From Chlorophyllum brunneum (taxonomy: Eukaryota; Basidiomycota; Agaricomycetes; Agaricales; Agaricaceae), in assembly GCA_963576785.1 (NCBI GenBank), contig OY756149.1, forward strand, positions 1,550,001 through 1,614,000: a stretch of DNA of 64,000 nucleotides, read 5' to 3'. The position numbers and the translations under genes were made by a program. This document shows positions 32,500 through 43,216 of the stretch, piece by piece (within the stretch, counting starts at the first letter, position 1; each line of letters starts with the position of its first letter). The notes beneath the pieces are model-generated. The model was not told the origin of the DNA, made no database searches, and saw only the letters and a program-made list of their open reading frames with translations.

Positions 32500-33214
32500 A
32501 GTAAACACAAATCATCTACTGTGCCTGTGCCTGTGAACTCTGCAAAACACTCGCCGACCGTTCCTTCCTCAGCGGAATCCACAACACCTCTCGAGCCACC
32601 CTCCGCAGAAACAATAAGACCATGGTCCCTGTATTCACCCAGGGGTGCACGAAGCGCCGTATCACTCGTCGCGACGAAATCACCACGGGCAAGGTTAGTT
32701 AGGCGTCGTAGCCTATCACAGTGGCCTGTAAATCCACCGTCACACCCCCAGCACCGGACCCAGAACCAGAGCTGGCAGCACCAAGTTCCTCGGTTGTCTA
32801 TTCGCTAAAGGGACGGATAACTTTGGAGCCGATCGCGTAACGGAGGCCAAGATGTGTAGAGCAGCTGTTTCGGGCATGTTTGTTGAGTCGCCACCGGGGA
32901 TAGTAGAAGAGGGGTTGAGAGTTGAAGGGAGGGTAGATGTGAAGTCGAGCTTTTTGCGTGGGTCAACACTGTGTGCGAATGTGAGGGATGTACGATCGAT
33001 GTAGGCTAATTCATGGTCGTATGGAGCCAGGAAAACCCTTGAGGCAGTGTTGGCTTATTCGTGGAAGATTCGGATGAGGACCACATTAGTGCGGGATTGA
33101 TGTGGTCTATGGAAGCGATGATGTGGATGTTGGGTGTAAGAGCTAGAAGTGAGAGGATAGATTTTGCACGGGGAGTTTGTAGAACAGCAGAGTTGATGTA
33201 TGGATGGTGATGTA
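32500..33214 (-). pseudogene. orc2: orc2 pseudogene, 3' half
   Basis: It matches the C-terminal half of orc2 (19944-20730), with deletions, frameshifts and missing pieces. Recognisable coding includes Lys-Ser-Ile-Leu-Ser-Leu-Leu-Ala-Leu-Thr-Pro-Asn-Ile-His. The match stops exactly at a TA dinucleotide (33213-33214), where the Tc1/mariner terminal repeat begins. The 5' half resumes at 49632. Confidence 0.85.
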
Positions 33215-33424
33215 CAGTAAGGGACAAAACCCTTTCAATGATTTCCACTTCTGGACAAATTCTTAAATAACTCCTGAGCTACTGAAGCGATTGACTCCAT
33301 ATTTTAATTGTAGATAGCCCTACATCTACCCTATCTTATTTATAAATATCATAATGTAATATCAATTTCCTGAGGTGCTATGAATTAATGAATATTATGA
33401 GTGCATTGGAAGGGTTTTGTCCCT
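33215..33424 (+). repeat. Tc1/mariner left terminal inverted repeat
   Basis: Pairs with 49420-49629. The repeat is itself bounded by a shorter inverted repeat: the outer edge AGGGACAAAACCCTTTCAAT reappears inverted at its inner edge (about 33404-33424) with one mismatch. Confidence 0.88.
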
Positions 33425-33579
33425 CACAGCCTCTAGGCACATAACTTTGTTGATTGCCTCCAAATAAATTCAAATAAAATCAGGTGACTATGGTAGATAA
33501 TGTATAAATAGATGTGCTTACTTTCTATGCAAAAATTAACCCACTACAGTATCATTCCCTGTCATGAATGTTGAGGAAA
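33425..33579. other. Remnant between mariner TIR and Gypsy 1
   Basis: A short AT-rich stretch. Its last bases (TTGAGGAAA) continue across Gypsy 1 into 40307 (GAAAATGACC), so it belongs with the Copia remnant or the mariner interior. No coding seen. Confidence 0.4.
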
Positions 33580-33874
33580 TGTTACAACCTTAGTCTAAGA
33601 CTCAGGTTGCAAGTCTTTTGATAAAGACAAGGAAATAGAGAGAAGAGTAAGGGATGATATGATTGGTAAAGTGTAAGGAATACATCAAGTATTACTACAC
33701 TTTATATATTAGTGGTGGTAGCTAAGAATAAGGGAGCAGGGTAAAGGAGTCATAGGGGATGAGTGGAATGAGTATAGCCATAAGGGATGAAACAGGAGAT
33801 GAAATGGATACATAAGAATGATGAGTACGATAGGTGCATGATAAGAATGTACTGTCTATCTATAGTTCATAACA
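33580..33874 (-). repeat. Gypsy 1 3' LTR
   Basis: 295 bp; on the minus strand it begins TGTTATGAAC and ends GTTGTAACA. A polypurine tract (AAAAAGGGAGGTAT on the minus strand) lies next to it at 33875-33890. Confidence 0.85.
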
Positions 33875-33998
33875 ATACCTCCCTTTTTACATTCATGACC
33901 CCATGAAGTATCACTGTCTACTTGTTGTCTTGTTTTTTGTGTAAAGCATTGATGAGTTGTCATTTAGTAGAACCAATCATTGGAGTTCCTGACTTACA

Positions 33999-34890
33999 TC
34001 AACATCCAATCCAGAAGGGAGCATGGTCTTGTCCTCCCCTAAAGAGGGCTACAGTGCATCCTTGAAATATAGTGGTGTTATTTGTTTTGGCGGCAACAAG
34101 GTTGTATACTATCTCTTCCCAGTAGTTTTCTTTAAACTGTCTTCTATCCTTGAGTGTGAGGTATGATGGTAGTAGGTTAAATATCATAGGTTTGGATGGT
34201 GGGTCCATGTTGGGTAGTTGTATAAGGAGGTGATCTACTTTATCTCACATATCCAGTTCCATTAGATGGTCTAGGACTGATCTGTCGATTCCCTCCATCC
34301 CTTTATCTAACTATTCCTGTTTGTCATCTTTGTGGTAGGGTGGTTTGTTGGGTAAGGTAGTGGGGATATATAGGTCAAGATCTATTAGTCTTTGAGTGAG
34401 TCTATAGGTGGGGTTGTTGCTAGAGTCAGTGAGGTGATTGAGTCTTTTGCCTGTCATGATTAAAGTACTTTGGATACATTTCTTTGTATCAGAGTATACC
34501 AATACATTAAGATCAGTGGCTGCTTTATCCAATAACTTCTTCATGAGTTCATGTTTTCCAGTTGACATGGTAGCTGGGAGGGCTCTAATGGTAGTGACGA
34601 GTAAGATATGGCTTAGGGGATTTGGAGGTTGTTGATAGTATGGGTGATGTATATGAGTCCTTTGGTTGTGGTAGTATAGTGTTTGATCTGGTCTTTGGTG
34701 GACTGGGCATCAAGGAAGTTGTTGAGTTCTTGTTCAAACTCTGTGTCATTGGCTAGGAAGGGGGTGGGTTTGCATTTGGCATGCATGGTGTATTGTGGAG
34801 GTAATTGGCAAAGTTTAGAGTACAGCGGATATAGCGTGAGGTGTGTTGGGTGTAGTGATCTCTTGTAATGTGAGGTTTGTTGTTCATAAT
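33999..34890 (-). pseudogene. Gypsy 1 extra ORF (ORF3), broken
   Basis: A degraded equivalent of the ORF at 42237-43175 in copy 2, between the chromodomain and the 3' LTR. Segments at 34311-34568 and 33999-34208 align with it (Lys-His-Glu-Leu-Met-Lys; Pro-Pro-Tyr-His-Lys-Asp-Asp; Ser-Tyr-Leu-Thr-Leu-Lys-Asp). Confidence 0.65.
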
Positions 34891-34934
34891 TGTCACCTTT
34901 TACCCCCCCTTTTTATAGGTTTCATCCTCAAAAT

Positions 34935-35240
34935 TGTTATGAACTATAAATAGACAGTACATTCCTATCATACACCCGTCACATTTATCATTCTTATGTA
35001 TCCATTTCACTTATGTGTTTCATCTCTTATGGCTGTACCTCTTCTGACTCATCTTATTTGTCTCTATGACTCCTTTACTCTGTTCCTTTATTCTTAGTTC
35101 TTACCACTAGTATATAAAGTGTAGTAATACTTGATGTATTCCTTACACTTTACCAATCATATCATCCCTTACTCTCTTCTCTACTTCCTTGTCTTTATCC
35201 AAAAGACTTGCAACCTGAGTCTTAGACTAAGGTTGTAACA
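34935..35240 (+). mobile_element. Inverted solo LTR inside Gypsy 1
   Basis: A 306-bp LTR of the same family, here in plus orientation (TGTTATGAAC ... GTTGTAACA), opposite to its host. It is flanked by AAAAT and GAAAT, a 5-bp duplication with one later change. The empty site is seen in Gypsy 2 near 43255-43265. It arose by insertion of a full element followed by LTR-LTR recombination. Confidence 0.88.
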
Positions 35241-38200
35241 GAAATCTTGTCTAAAAATTCTTGAACTGCCTCCTTAGCATTTTCCAGTTCTGACTCATCC
35301 TTTCATATGTCTTTTTTGGAGGTATAACCTTTCCAGTATACTAGGAATTAATTTTGTCATCCTCTCGTGTGGTGTCCTTGGATTTCTTCTACTTCATATT
35401 ATTCTTCATCATTGATGATCTCGTGCATCAGTGGTAGTGGGGTGCGCTGGCTGTTGAACTTGGGTTTTTGATAGGGGGAGAGGAGTCTGCTGTTAAACAT
35501 GTTGTATATTGCCCATATTTCCAGTAACTCCAATTGGTAGCTTGTTTCACCTATTTTTGCTTTTATTCTGAATAGTCCATATTGTTTGTAATCCAGCTTC
35601 TTGGTTGGTCTTGTTGTCCTAATGTTACTTGTTTCGAGCCAAACTTGTTCTCCTGAAATGTACTCATGTTCCAGTTTGGTGCTGTTACATTTTTCCATTT
35701 GTATCTGATTGTGCTGTAGCATCTTCATCACCTCTTGTTACATGTTTTGTAACTCCTGTATTCATTCCATGATTGCAGGTGCTTTGGTAATATTCATTAT
35801 ATCTCCTTTCCAGGAGTGTCATCTGTAAACTATTTCAAATAGTGAATATCCGGCGGCTGTGTGGGTTTTGTCATTATATTGGAATTCTGCTGTGGCTAGC
35901 CATTTTTTCCAGTTGTTTTGCACATGGTTTATTATATTTCTGAGGTATGTTTTGACCTCCTAGTTGATGCGCTCTGTTTGACCATTGGTTTGTGGGTGGT
36001 ATGCCATGAATAAGTTTTGCTGGGTTCCTGTTGCTTGGCATAGTTCTGCTATGAATTTGAATGCAAATTGTGGTCCTCTGTCACTGATAATTCTGTGGGG
36101 TATTCCATGTGTTCTCCATATGTCATCTTGGTAGATATCTCCTAGCTCCTCGGATGTTAAGGTAGTGTTGACTACATGTAATCTAATCATTTTGCTGAAA
36201 CAATCAACTATGACAAGTATTGCATCATATCCTTCTGACTCTGGTAGTAGTCCTATCATGTCGATTGATATTTCTTCCCAAGGTTCTACTGGTGTTGGAG
36301 ATGTGTTGTTAGTCTTGTTTGGAGTATTTTGTTTTGTTGGCATGCCTTATACCCTTTGATATATTGTTTGACATTATTGCATATCTGAGGCCACCAATAA
36401 CTCTGTTTAAGGAGTTCAATCATTCAGTGTTGTCCTAAATATCCTACATCTGTCTTGTTGTGGTGTTGTTGAAGTATTTCTTGTCATATTTGGCTGTTGG
36501 GTAGGACATATATTCTTCCTTCAAACATTGGTACCCTATCTATTTTCCATATCTCCTCTGGTCATTTCTCCTTTTCCTTTAGCTACTATGTTTCCCTTTT
36601 TGTTTCCTTTTGTAGTCAGTGTTTCAGATCTTCTTCTCCTGAGATTTCCCAGATTTGTTGGATCACAGTAATTATGTTATTGTTGAATAAGTGATCAGGT
36701 AGTAATGTGATATTAGTGTTATCTCATATAGTATTAGTTTTTGTTAGTCTTGATAAGACATTGGCTTTCGTATTGGTTTTTCCGGGGATGTGTTTCAGCA
36801 TATAATAATATTCCTATAGTTCCATCTGCCACCTTGCTTGTTGTCCTGTAAGTTGTTGTGGTTTTCGGAAATATTCTAGGTTCTTGTGATCCATCCATAT
36901 TTTGAATGGTTCATCTGCATTGAGTAAATATTGTCTCCAGGTCTTGATTGCTTCTCGGATGGCTAGTAACTCTTTGTCATAGATCTGATAGTTTTGTTCT
37001 GCGGGTGTCATTGTTCTTGAGTGGAATGTGATTGGGTGCCAGTGTTCTTCCTGTTTTTGCAATAGTACCGCTCCTACTCTATATTCTAATACGTCCACTT
37101 CTACTCTATATTGTCCCTTGTCTTGCAGCATTGCTAGTATTAGTTCACTTGTGACCTTTTCTTTGATTCTTTCGAAGGCCTACTGCTGTTGTTCTGTCCA
37201 TTCCCATTGCATGTCTTTTTTCTTCAACTCGTGTAGCAGGGCTGCTATGTTGCTGAAGTTATGAATGAATTGTTAGTAGAAGTTTGCAAATCCTAAGGAT
37301 TTCTTGACATCTTTTAGGGATTTGGGTGTTGGCCATTCTTTCACTACTTTCACCTTCTTCTCCTTTATTTTAACGCTGTCCTGTCCAACCATGAATCCTA
37401 ATATAGGTATTTCTTTTGCGTCAAATAAGCACTTTGATCTTTTAAAATACAGTTGGTGTTTTGCTACAATGTCAAGAAACTGTTTCATCTTGTCTTCAAG
37501 TTTCTGTTGTGTGGTCCCTGGGATGATGAAGTCATCCATGTAGTTGATGACTGCCCCTTCGTGTAGCATCTCTCAAAAGACAATGTTCATCATCCTTTGG
37601 AATGTTGCTGGCAAGTTACTCATTCCAAAAAACATGACTATTGGTTCGAATAGTCCATTGTTCATTACAAATGCTGCTTTCCATTCATTTTCTTCTCTTA
37701 TCCTGATGTTGTTATATCCCCAGATGATGTCAAGTTTGTTAAAGACTTTTGTATTCTTGAGTCTGTCAATGACTTTACTTATGAGCAGAAGTGGCATCTT
37801 GTCTTTGATCATGTGTTCATTTAGCTTCTTGTAGTCTTGTACCAGTCATTTGGTTCCATCTTTCTTGGGTATAAAGAAGCATGGGATGGCGTAGGGGGAT
37901 TGTGATGGTCAGATTCATCCTGAGGTGATATTCTTGTCGAGAAATTTCTGTAGTTCTTGTTTCTCCATTAATGTCATTAGGTAGACTTTGGACTGTAGTA
38001 CTGGTGGTATATCTTCTGTCAAGTTTATTTCATGGTCCCATATCATGTGTTCTGGCAGTTTGTCGAAGTTTTTCTTGTTGAACAGGTGTGTATATTGCTG
38101 TAGGTATGTTGGTAGGTCTTCTGGGTTTGTTTGATTGGTTTTCTTTTCCTCTATATGTTCTTTTACCATGCGTATTCTCTCATTGAATCATATATCATTG

Positions 38201-40001
38201 TGGTGTGTGGTGCAACCCTTTGGACATCTGTTGAAGTGTATTATGTTGTTTGTCCAGTTGATTTCTGGGTTGTGCTTGACTAGCCAGTCATGTCCAAGAT
38301 ATAGATCTGTGCTTTCCAGTTGTGTTACCATTGCTTCGATTTCTTTCATATGTTTGCCATTGCTTAGTACCAGTTATGCCATGTCTGTTATTTCCCCTTT
38401 CTTGTTTTTGGTTCCGTTGGCATTGATTACTCGTATTGGGGTTTCGAGGGGTTTGGTCGTGATCTGTTCTTCTTCTACTATCTTTTGTGCTATGCATATG
38501 TAGGTGCATCCAGAATCTACCAGTGTGGTGATTTGTTTGGGTCCTTTCTTTGTTCTGATTGTTAAGTTGAGAAGAAGTTTACATATTGAGTTCCATTTCT
38601 GTGGGATCACATATCGTCTATTATGGAGTAAAATAGGAACTCTAGGTTTATTGGCTTGTAGGTTTGCACCTACTTGGAACCTTCAGCAAAATTCTCCTTT
38701 GCTTCTTCTTCTGGCTCCATTTTCTTGGTAACTTCTCTGATGTGCACTTTCTTTGGTACTTTACAATTCTTTGAGATGTGGCCTTATTTGCCACAATTAT
38801 AGCATGTTATCTTGGTATATGTGACCTTTATCTTTTTGTGGCAATATTTGGCAATATGCCCATAGAGGTTGCAGTTGAAACATCTTGGTTTGCCATTCTG
38901 ATCTGTATCTGCTCTTTGTCTACCAATCTCCATTAGTTGTCCTCCACCTCCATATGTGACTCCTGTGCTTGTTCTGACATCTCCTTAGGTAATATTTGTC
39001 GTTTCATATCCTTGTCCTACTGCAAGGATCATGTTCTTCCATTTGCTATATATGTCTGGGATTGAGGCTGCCGGATAGCCTATAATGGTTTGAATAATGT
39101 CTGCTCTAGTATGTTGTTTGAGGAGGAATATGGCATGCATGTCATCTGTTCCTACTTGGGTCTTCAATGCTTTGAACTCTATTAAGAAGTCTGTGGTGTT
39201 CCTCTTTCCCTGTTTGAACAACTTGATTTCCCCTTCTGCTATCACTTTCCTATTCCCCAAGGAGAAGGTGGCTACTATCTTCTTTGCAAAATCAACAAAT
39301 GCCGGTGTTTTCTTGTCTTGAATTGTTTGTAACTTGGCATTGGCATAAGGACCTGCTAGTTCTCCTTTCATTTATGCTAATACTCCAATTATCTTCTGTT
39401 CATTATTGTCAATTTTGTTGAAGAGTGTCTATAAGGACATTGCTCTCCACCAATTGTCAAATTTGGTTCTATCTCCATTGAAGTATCCTGGTTCTAGGAC
39501 TAGGTTCTTTGGGAAGTTGATTTCATTGGCCATCTCTGTTTTTGTTTCTGGTTTACTGTGTTTGTTCTTGTGGGTTTTGGTGACTTCTATATCAGATATT
39601 TCAGATTCTCTGTTTTTGTAGGTCTTTGCAATTTCTATGTTGGATGTGGCTTCAGTGATTTCTGTATCAAATGGAGTCTTGGCAACTTCTATGTCGAATA
39701 TGGTCTTGGCAACTTCTGTATTGAATAGGATCTCGAAAAGAGTTATGTCTTCTTCTATACTGTGGTCAGATTTCTGCCGTTTAAGGCCTTCAGGGATTTC
39801 TGGTTCTGTTCTTTGTTTGGATCCGGTAGTTACTGGTGATCCCTGGATATCTGTTAGTCTTGGAGCTCTTGGTCTTCTTGGTGTTCTCAATGAGCTACTA
39901 CTACTCATATACTATCATCCAGGTTGGAGGCTATTATTCCAAGCCTAGCTACAAATAGTGGCACCTCTCTTGCAAGGTGAGTCAAATGACACTTTACCAA
40001 A

Positions 40002-40306
40002 TGTTATGACCTTAGTCTAAGACTTAGGTTGCAAGTCTTTGGATAAAGACAAGAAAATAGAGAGAAGAGTAAGGAATGATACAATTGGTAAAGTGTAAGG
40101 AATACATCAAGTATTACTATACTTTATATACTAGTAGTGGTAGCTAAGAATAAGGAAGCAGAGTAAAGGAGTCATAGGGGACGAGTAGAATAAGTCAGTA
40201 GGAGTATAGTCATAAGGGATGAAACAGGAGATAAAACGGATACATGAGAATGATGAGTATGACAGGCATATGATAAGAATGTACTGTCTATCTATAGTTC
40301 ATAACA
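40002..40306 (-). repeat. Gypsy 1 5' LTR
   Basis: 305 bp. It carries a TATATAAAG box on the minus strand. The self-priming complement pair is at 40085-40096 (in the LTR) and 39989-40000 (just inside the element). Confidence 0.85.
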
Positions 40307-40870
40307 GAAAATGACCATAATGAGTTGCTTGCTGGAGTAGCAGTAAATGCAGTGGGAGAGAACATAGGGTCTACTCACCAAGATAATAAGCTTCTATCTG
40401 ATACCTGTAGAAAGGTAATTCAAATAGACAAATATTATTAATAAAGTGGTCAGTGTCAGAGGTAGAGAGGTTAAAGTTAAGGAGATCAAGACTTGTGTTG
40501 TACTTAAGGAGATAAGCAATGATGATGAAGTTGTTTAATTGAACAAGATACCTGCTATACAGGGTTTATATACATGTAAGAACATAGACAAATCATATTA
40601 CATAAAATACTAGGAATACATAGAATGTTCCTTATGACTCTTATTAACTGCGGCATAGCATCTGCGGAGTACTATGGAACATATTATACCAGTCATTGGA
40701 ACTATGTAGAATAATCTATCAAGTACCAATTGACATTATGACTCTCATTGTATGCAGAGCAACTCATAAGAAGTCACTATGGATTGAAGTTACTGGAAAG
40801 TAACAGATCAGTCTATTATTATCATAATAACTTCATAGTCTATTTCTAGAATATGTCCAAAACTTCAACA
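40307..40870 (-). mobile_element. Copia-like remnant: LTR and gag start, left copy
   Basis: Minus strand: the LTR 40870-40406 (TGTTGAAGTT ... CTTTCTACA) is followed by a GGTATCAGA sequence, which resembles an initiator-Met tRNA primer site. Next comes a short gag frame, Met-Phe-Ser-Pro-Thr-Ala-Phe-Thr-Ala. Gypsy 1 interrupts it. It matches 50281-50880 in inverted orientation. Confidence 0.6.
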
Positions 40871-41895
40871 ATGAAATCTCTTTCTGTTACAGATTCGGCT
40901 ACTAAGGGCAATCAAAGAGGATATGACCTCTAGGGTATGGCTTTAATACCTATCTCAGCCAAGTAACCAGATAAGCAAACATTATCAAACTGTCATTACT
41001 CAACCAAAAAATGGGAATCCTGTTTATCTTGTAGCTCTGAGTGATGAGGGTGAGTAGAGAATAAGCAGTTAAGCAATCTTCTATTGATTAACAGCAACTG
41101 TCAATGGAAACTCTTCTTGGGCAATCAAGAAGGCTATCCCTGTAGAAAATCAAAGCTTAAGCTTTGACTTTCTAATACAGTTGGCTATTTATACTAACTA
41201 CTTCTTTTCTATAAATACTATGGAGTATAGATAACAAGACTGAAACAAGTTTCACAATATGAAACTGATAGATATGAAACTTAAGACAAAATACTACTAA
41301 AGATAGATATGAAACTGATAAAGGTAAAACAACTAAATATAGAGCAAAGTGAAACTGATGAAGATAAAACAAATAAGTGCTTACTCATCCTCAGAGATCT
41401 TGGATGACAATGATAGAGATTCATCAGAACAGCTGCAGTCACAAGATATATAGGACAAGATGGTAGAGGATAATAATGATGATGGTAGTAATGGAAGAAC
41501 TGCATCCATAGGATGATCAGAGTCAGATGATAAGGATAACATTGATGCAATTGGGTCTTTGGAGAGGTAAGACCCAGGCAACTTGACAAAGGCTCGAGTA
41601 GATCACAATAGTGGATGGAGAGAGTCATTGCTGTCACTACTGGGTATGGCAGGTTTGTTGTCTGGTGATAAGTCCCTAGGTCACATCTCTATACAATAGA
41701 TTCCATCAGTAACTTGTTGGTGAATGAGCACTTCGAGCACTGGACCACAAGTATATATGTAAGGGTAGATATACTACATAGTTTCTTTGGTAGTAGGTTA
41801 TGCTTTCCAACCATTATTCCAGGTACCATAGAAGTTGTTCTCAATGGTGCATAAGTAGAGTCTATTGGTGTCACATACATATAAGTATGGTGCAT
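40871..41895. other. Unclassified transposon-nest DNA
   Basis: About 1 kb of AT-rich sequence between the Copia LTR and Gypsy 2. It has short internal repeats (GATAGATATGAAACT occurs near 41266 and 41300) and a perfect 14-bp palindrome AAAGCTTAAGCTTT near 41150-41170. No ORF resembles a known protein. Confidence 0.4.
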
Positions 41896-41900
41896 ATTTC

Positions 41901-42193
41901 TATTACGACCTTAGTCTAGGACTCAGGTTGCAAGTCTTTGGATAAAGACAAGGAAGTAGAGAAGAGAGTAAGGGATGATATGATTGGTAAAGTGTAAGGA
42001 ATACATCAAGTATTACTACACTTTATATACTAGTGGTACGAGCTAAGAATAAAGGATCAGAGTAAAGGAGTCATAGGAAATGAGTAGACTGAGTCAGTAA
42101 AAGTACAGCCATAAGGGATGAAACAGATATGTAGGAATGATAAATGTGACGGGCGCATGATAGGAATATACTGTCTATCTATAGTTTATAACA
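41901..42193 (-). repeat. Gypsy 2 3' LTR
   Basis: 293 bp. On the plus strand it begins TATTACGACC (mutated from TGTTATGACC) and ends TATAACA. Confidence 0.88.
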
Positions 42194-42209
42194 ATACCTC
42201 CCTTTTTAC
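42194..42209 (-). promoter_or_regulatory. Gypsy 2 polypurine tract
   Basis: Minus strand GTAAAAAGGGAGGTAT directly abutting the 3' LTR. This is the usual plus-strand priming site and is conserved in Gypsy 1. Confidence 0.75.
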
Positions 42210-42236
42210 TTTCATGACCCCATGAAATACCATAGT

Positions 42237-43175
42237 TTACTTGTTGTCTTGTTCTTTGTATAAGGCATTGACAAGTTGACGTTTGGTAGGACTAATCATT
42301 GGGGTTCCTGATTTGCGTCGACATCCAATCCAAAAGGGGGCATAGTCTTGGCCTCCTCTGAAGAGGGCTATGGTGCATTCTTTGAATGTAGTGGTATCGT
42401 TTGTTTCGGCTGCAACGAGGTTGTGTATTATCTCCTTCCAGTAGTTTTCTTCGAACTGTCCTCCGTCTTTGAGTGTAAGATAGGATGGGGGTGGATTAAA
42501 TATTGTTGGTTTGGGTGGCGGATCCATATCAGGCAGTTGTATAAGGAGGTGGTCTACTTCGTCTCGCATGTCCAGTTCTATTAGATAGTCTGGAACAGAC
42601 TTGTCAATTCCCTCCATTCCTTCGTCTAACCAGTCCTGTTCATCGTCTTTGTGGTAGGGTGGCTTGTTGGGTAAGGTAGTGGGAGTGTATGAGTCGAGAT
42701 CCATTAGTCTTCATACAAGTCTGTAGGTGGGATTGTTACTCGAGTCGGTGAGGTGATTGAGTCTTTCGCCTGTCATGATTAAGGCACTTTGGATGCACTT
42801 CTTTGTATCAGAGTGCACTAGTATGTTGAGGTCAGTGGCTGCTTTGTCTAATAACTCCTTCATGAGTTCATGTTTCCTGGTTGACATAGCGGCGGGAAGG
42901 GCTCTAGTAGTAGTGACGAATAGAATGTGGCTCAGGGCTTTGGCTTGGATTTGGAGGTTGTTGATAGTATGTGCAATATATGTGAGTCCTTTGGTTGTGG
43001 CGGTATAGTGCTCAATTTGATCTTCGGTGGACTGAGCATCGAGGAGGTTGTTAAGTTCTTGTTCAAATTCTGTATCATTGGCTGGGAAGGGGATGGGCTT
43101 GTGTTCGGTGTACATAGTGTGTTGTGAAGGTAATCGGCGAAGTTTATGGTGCAGTGGATATAGCGTGAGGTGCAT
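42237..43175 (-). CDS. Gypsy 2 extra ORF (ORF3), unknown function
   Basis: From an ATG at 43175 the frame runs about 154 codons to a single in-frame stop near 42711, then continues in the same frame for 155 more codons to 42237: about 312 residues, one nonsense codon. It lies between the pol stop (near 43216) and the polypurine tract, where simple Gypsy elements have no gene. The product is hydrophilic with no signal peptide, TM, zinc motif or other hallmark I know (Thr-Glu-Phe-Glu-Gln-Glu-Leu-Asn-Asn-Leu-Leu-Asp near the start; Phe-Trp-Ile-Gly-Cys-Arg-Arg near the end). The same ORF exists in Gypsy 1, so it is an element gene rather than random sequence. Not env-like. Confidence 0.6.
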
Positions 43176-43216
43176 TGAGTGTAGTGATCTCTTGTAACAC
43201 GGGGTTTGTTGTTCAT

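Larger units (their letters stand above)
33580..40306 (-). mobile_element. Ty3/Gypsy chromovirus, copy 1 (degenerate)
   Basis: LTRs are 33580-33874 and 40002-40306, with the element transcribed on the minus strand. The flanks give a 4-bp target duplication GAAA (a 5-bp reading has one mismatch). Recognisable pieces, 5' to 3' on the minus strand: gag (39908-38985), protease with Val-Asp-Ser-Gly (near 38510), reverse transcriptase with an intact Tyr-Met-Asp-Asp-Phe (near 37530-37545), RNase H (near 36814-37131), integrase with Ser-Asp-Arg-Gly-Pro-Gln-Phe (near 36064-36090), a chromodomain and an extra downstream ORF. Every ORF is broken by many stops and shifts, and an inverted solo LTR has inserted at 34935-35240. 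It is non-autonomous now and appears older than copy 2. Confidence 0.88.

Noticed and set aside
41281..41637. Reverse frame in the transposon nest with Tyr/His/Ser-rich translation
   Set aside because: AT-rich low-complexity sequence with no similarity to retrotransposon proteins.
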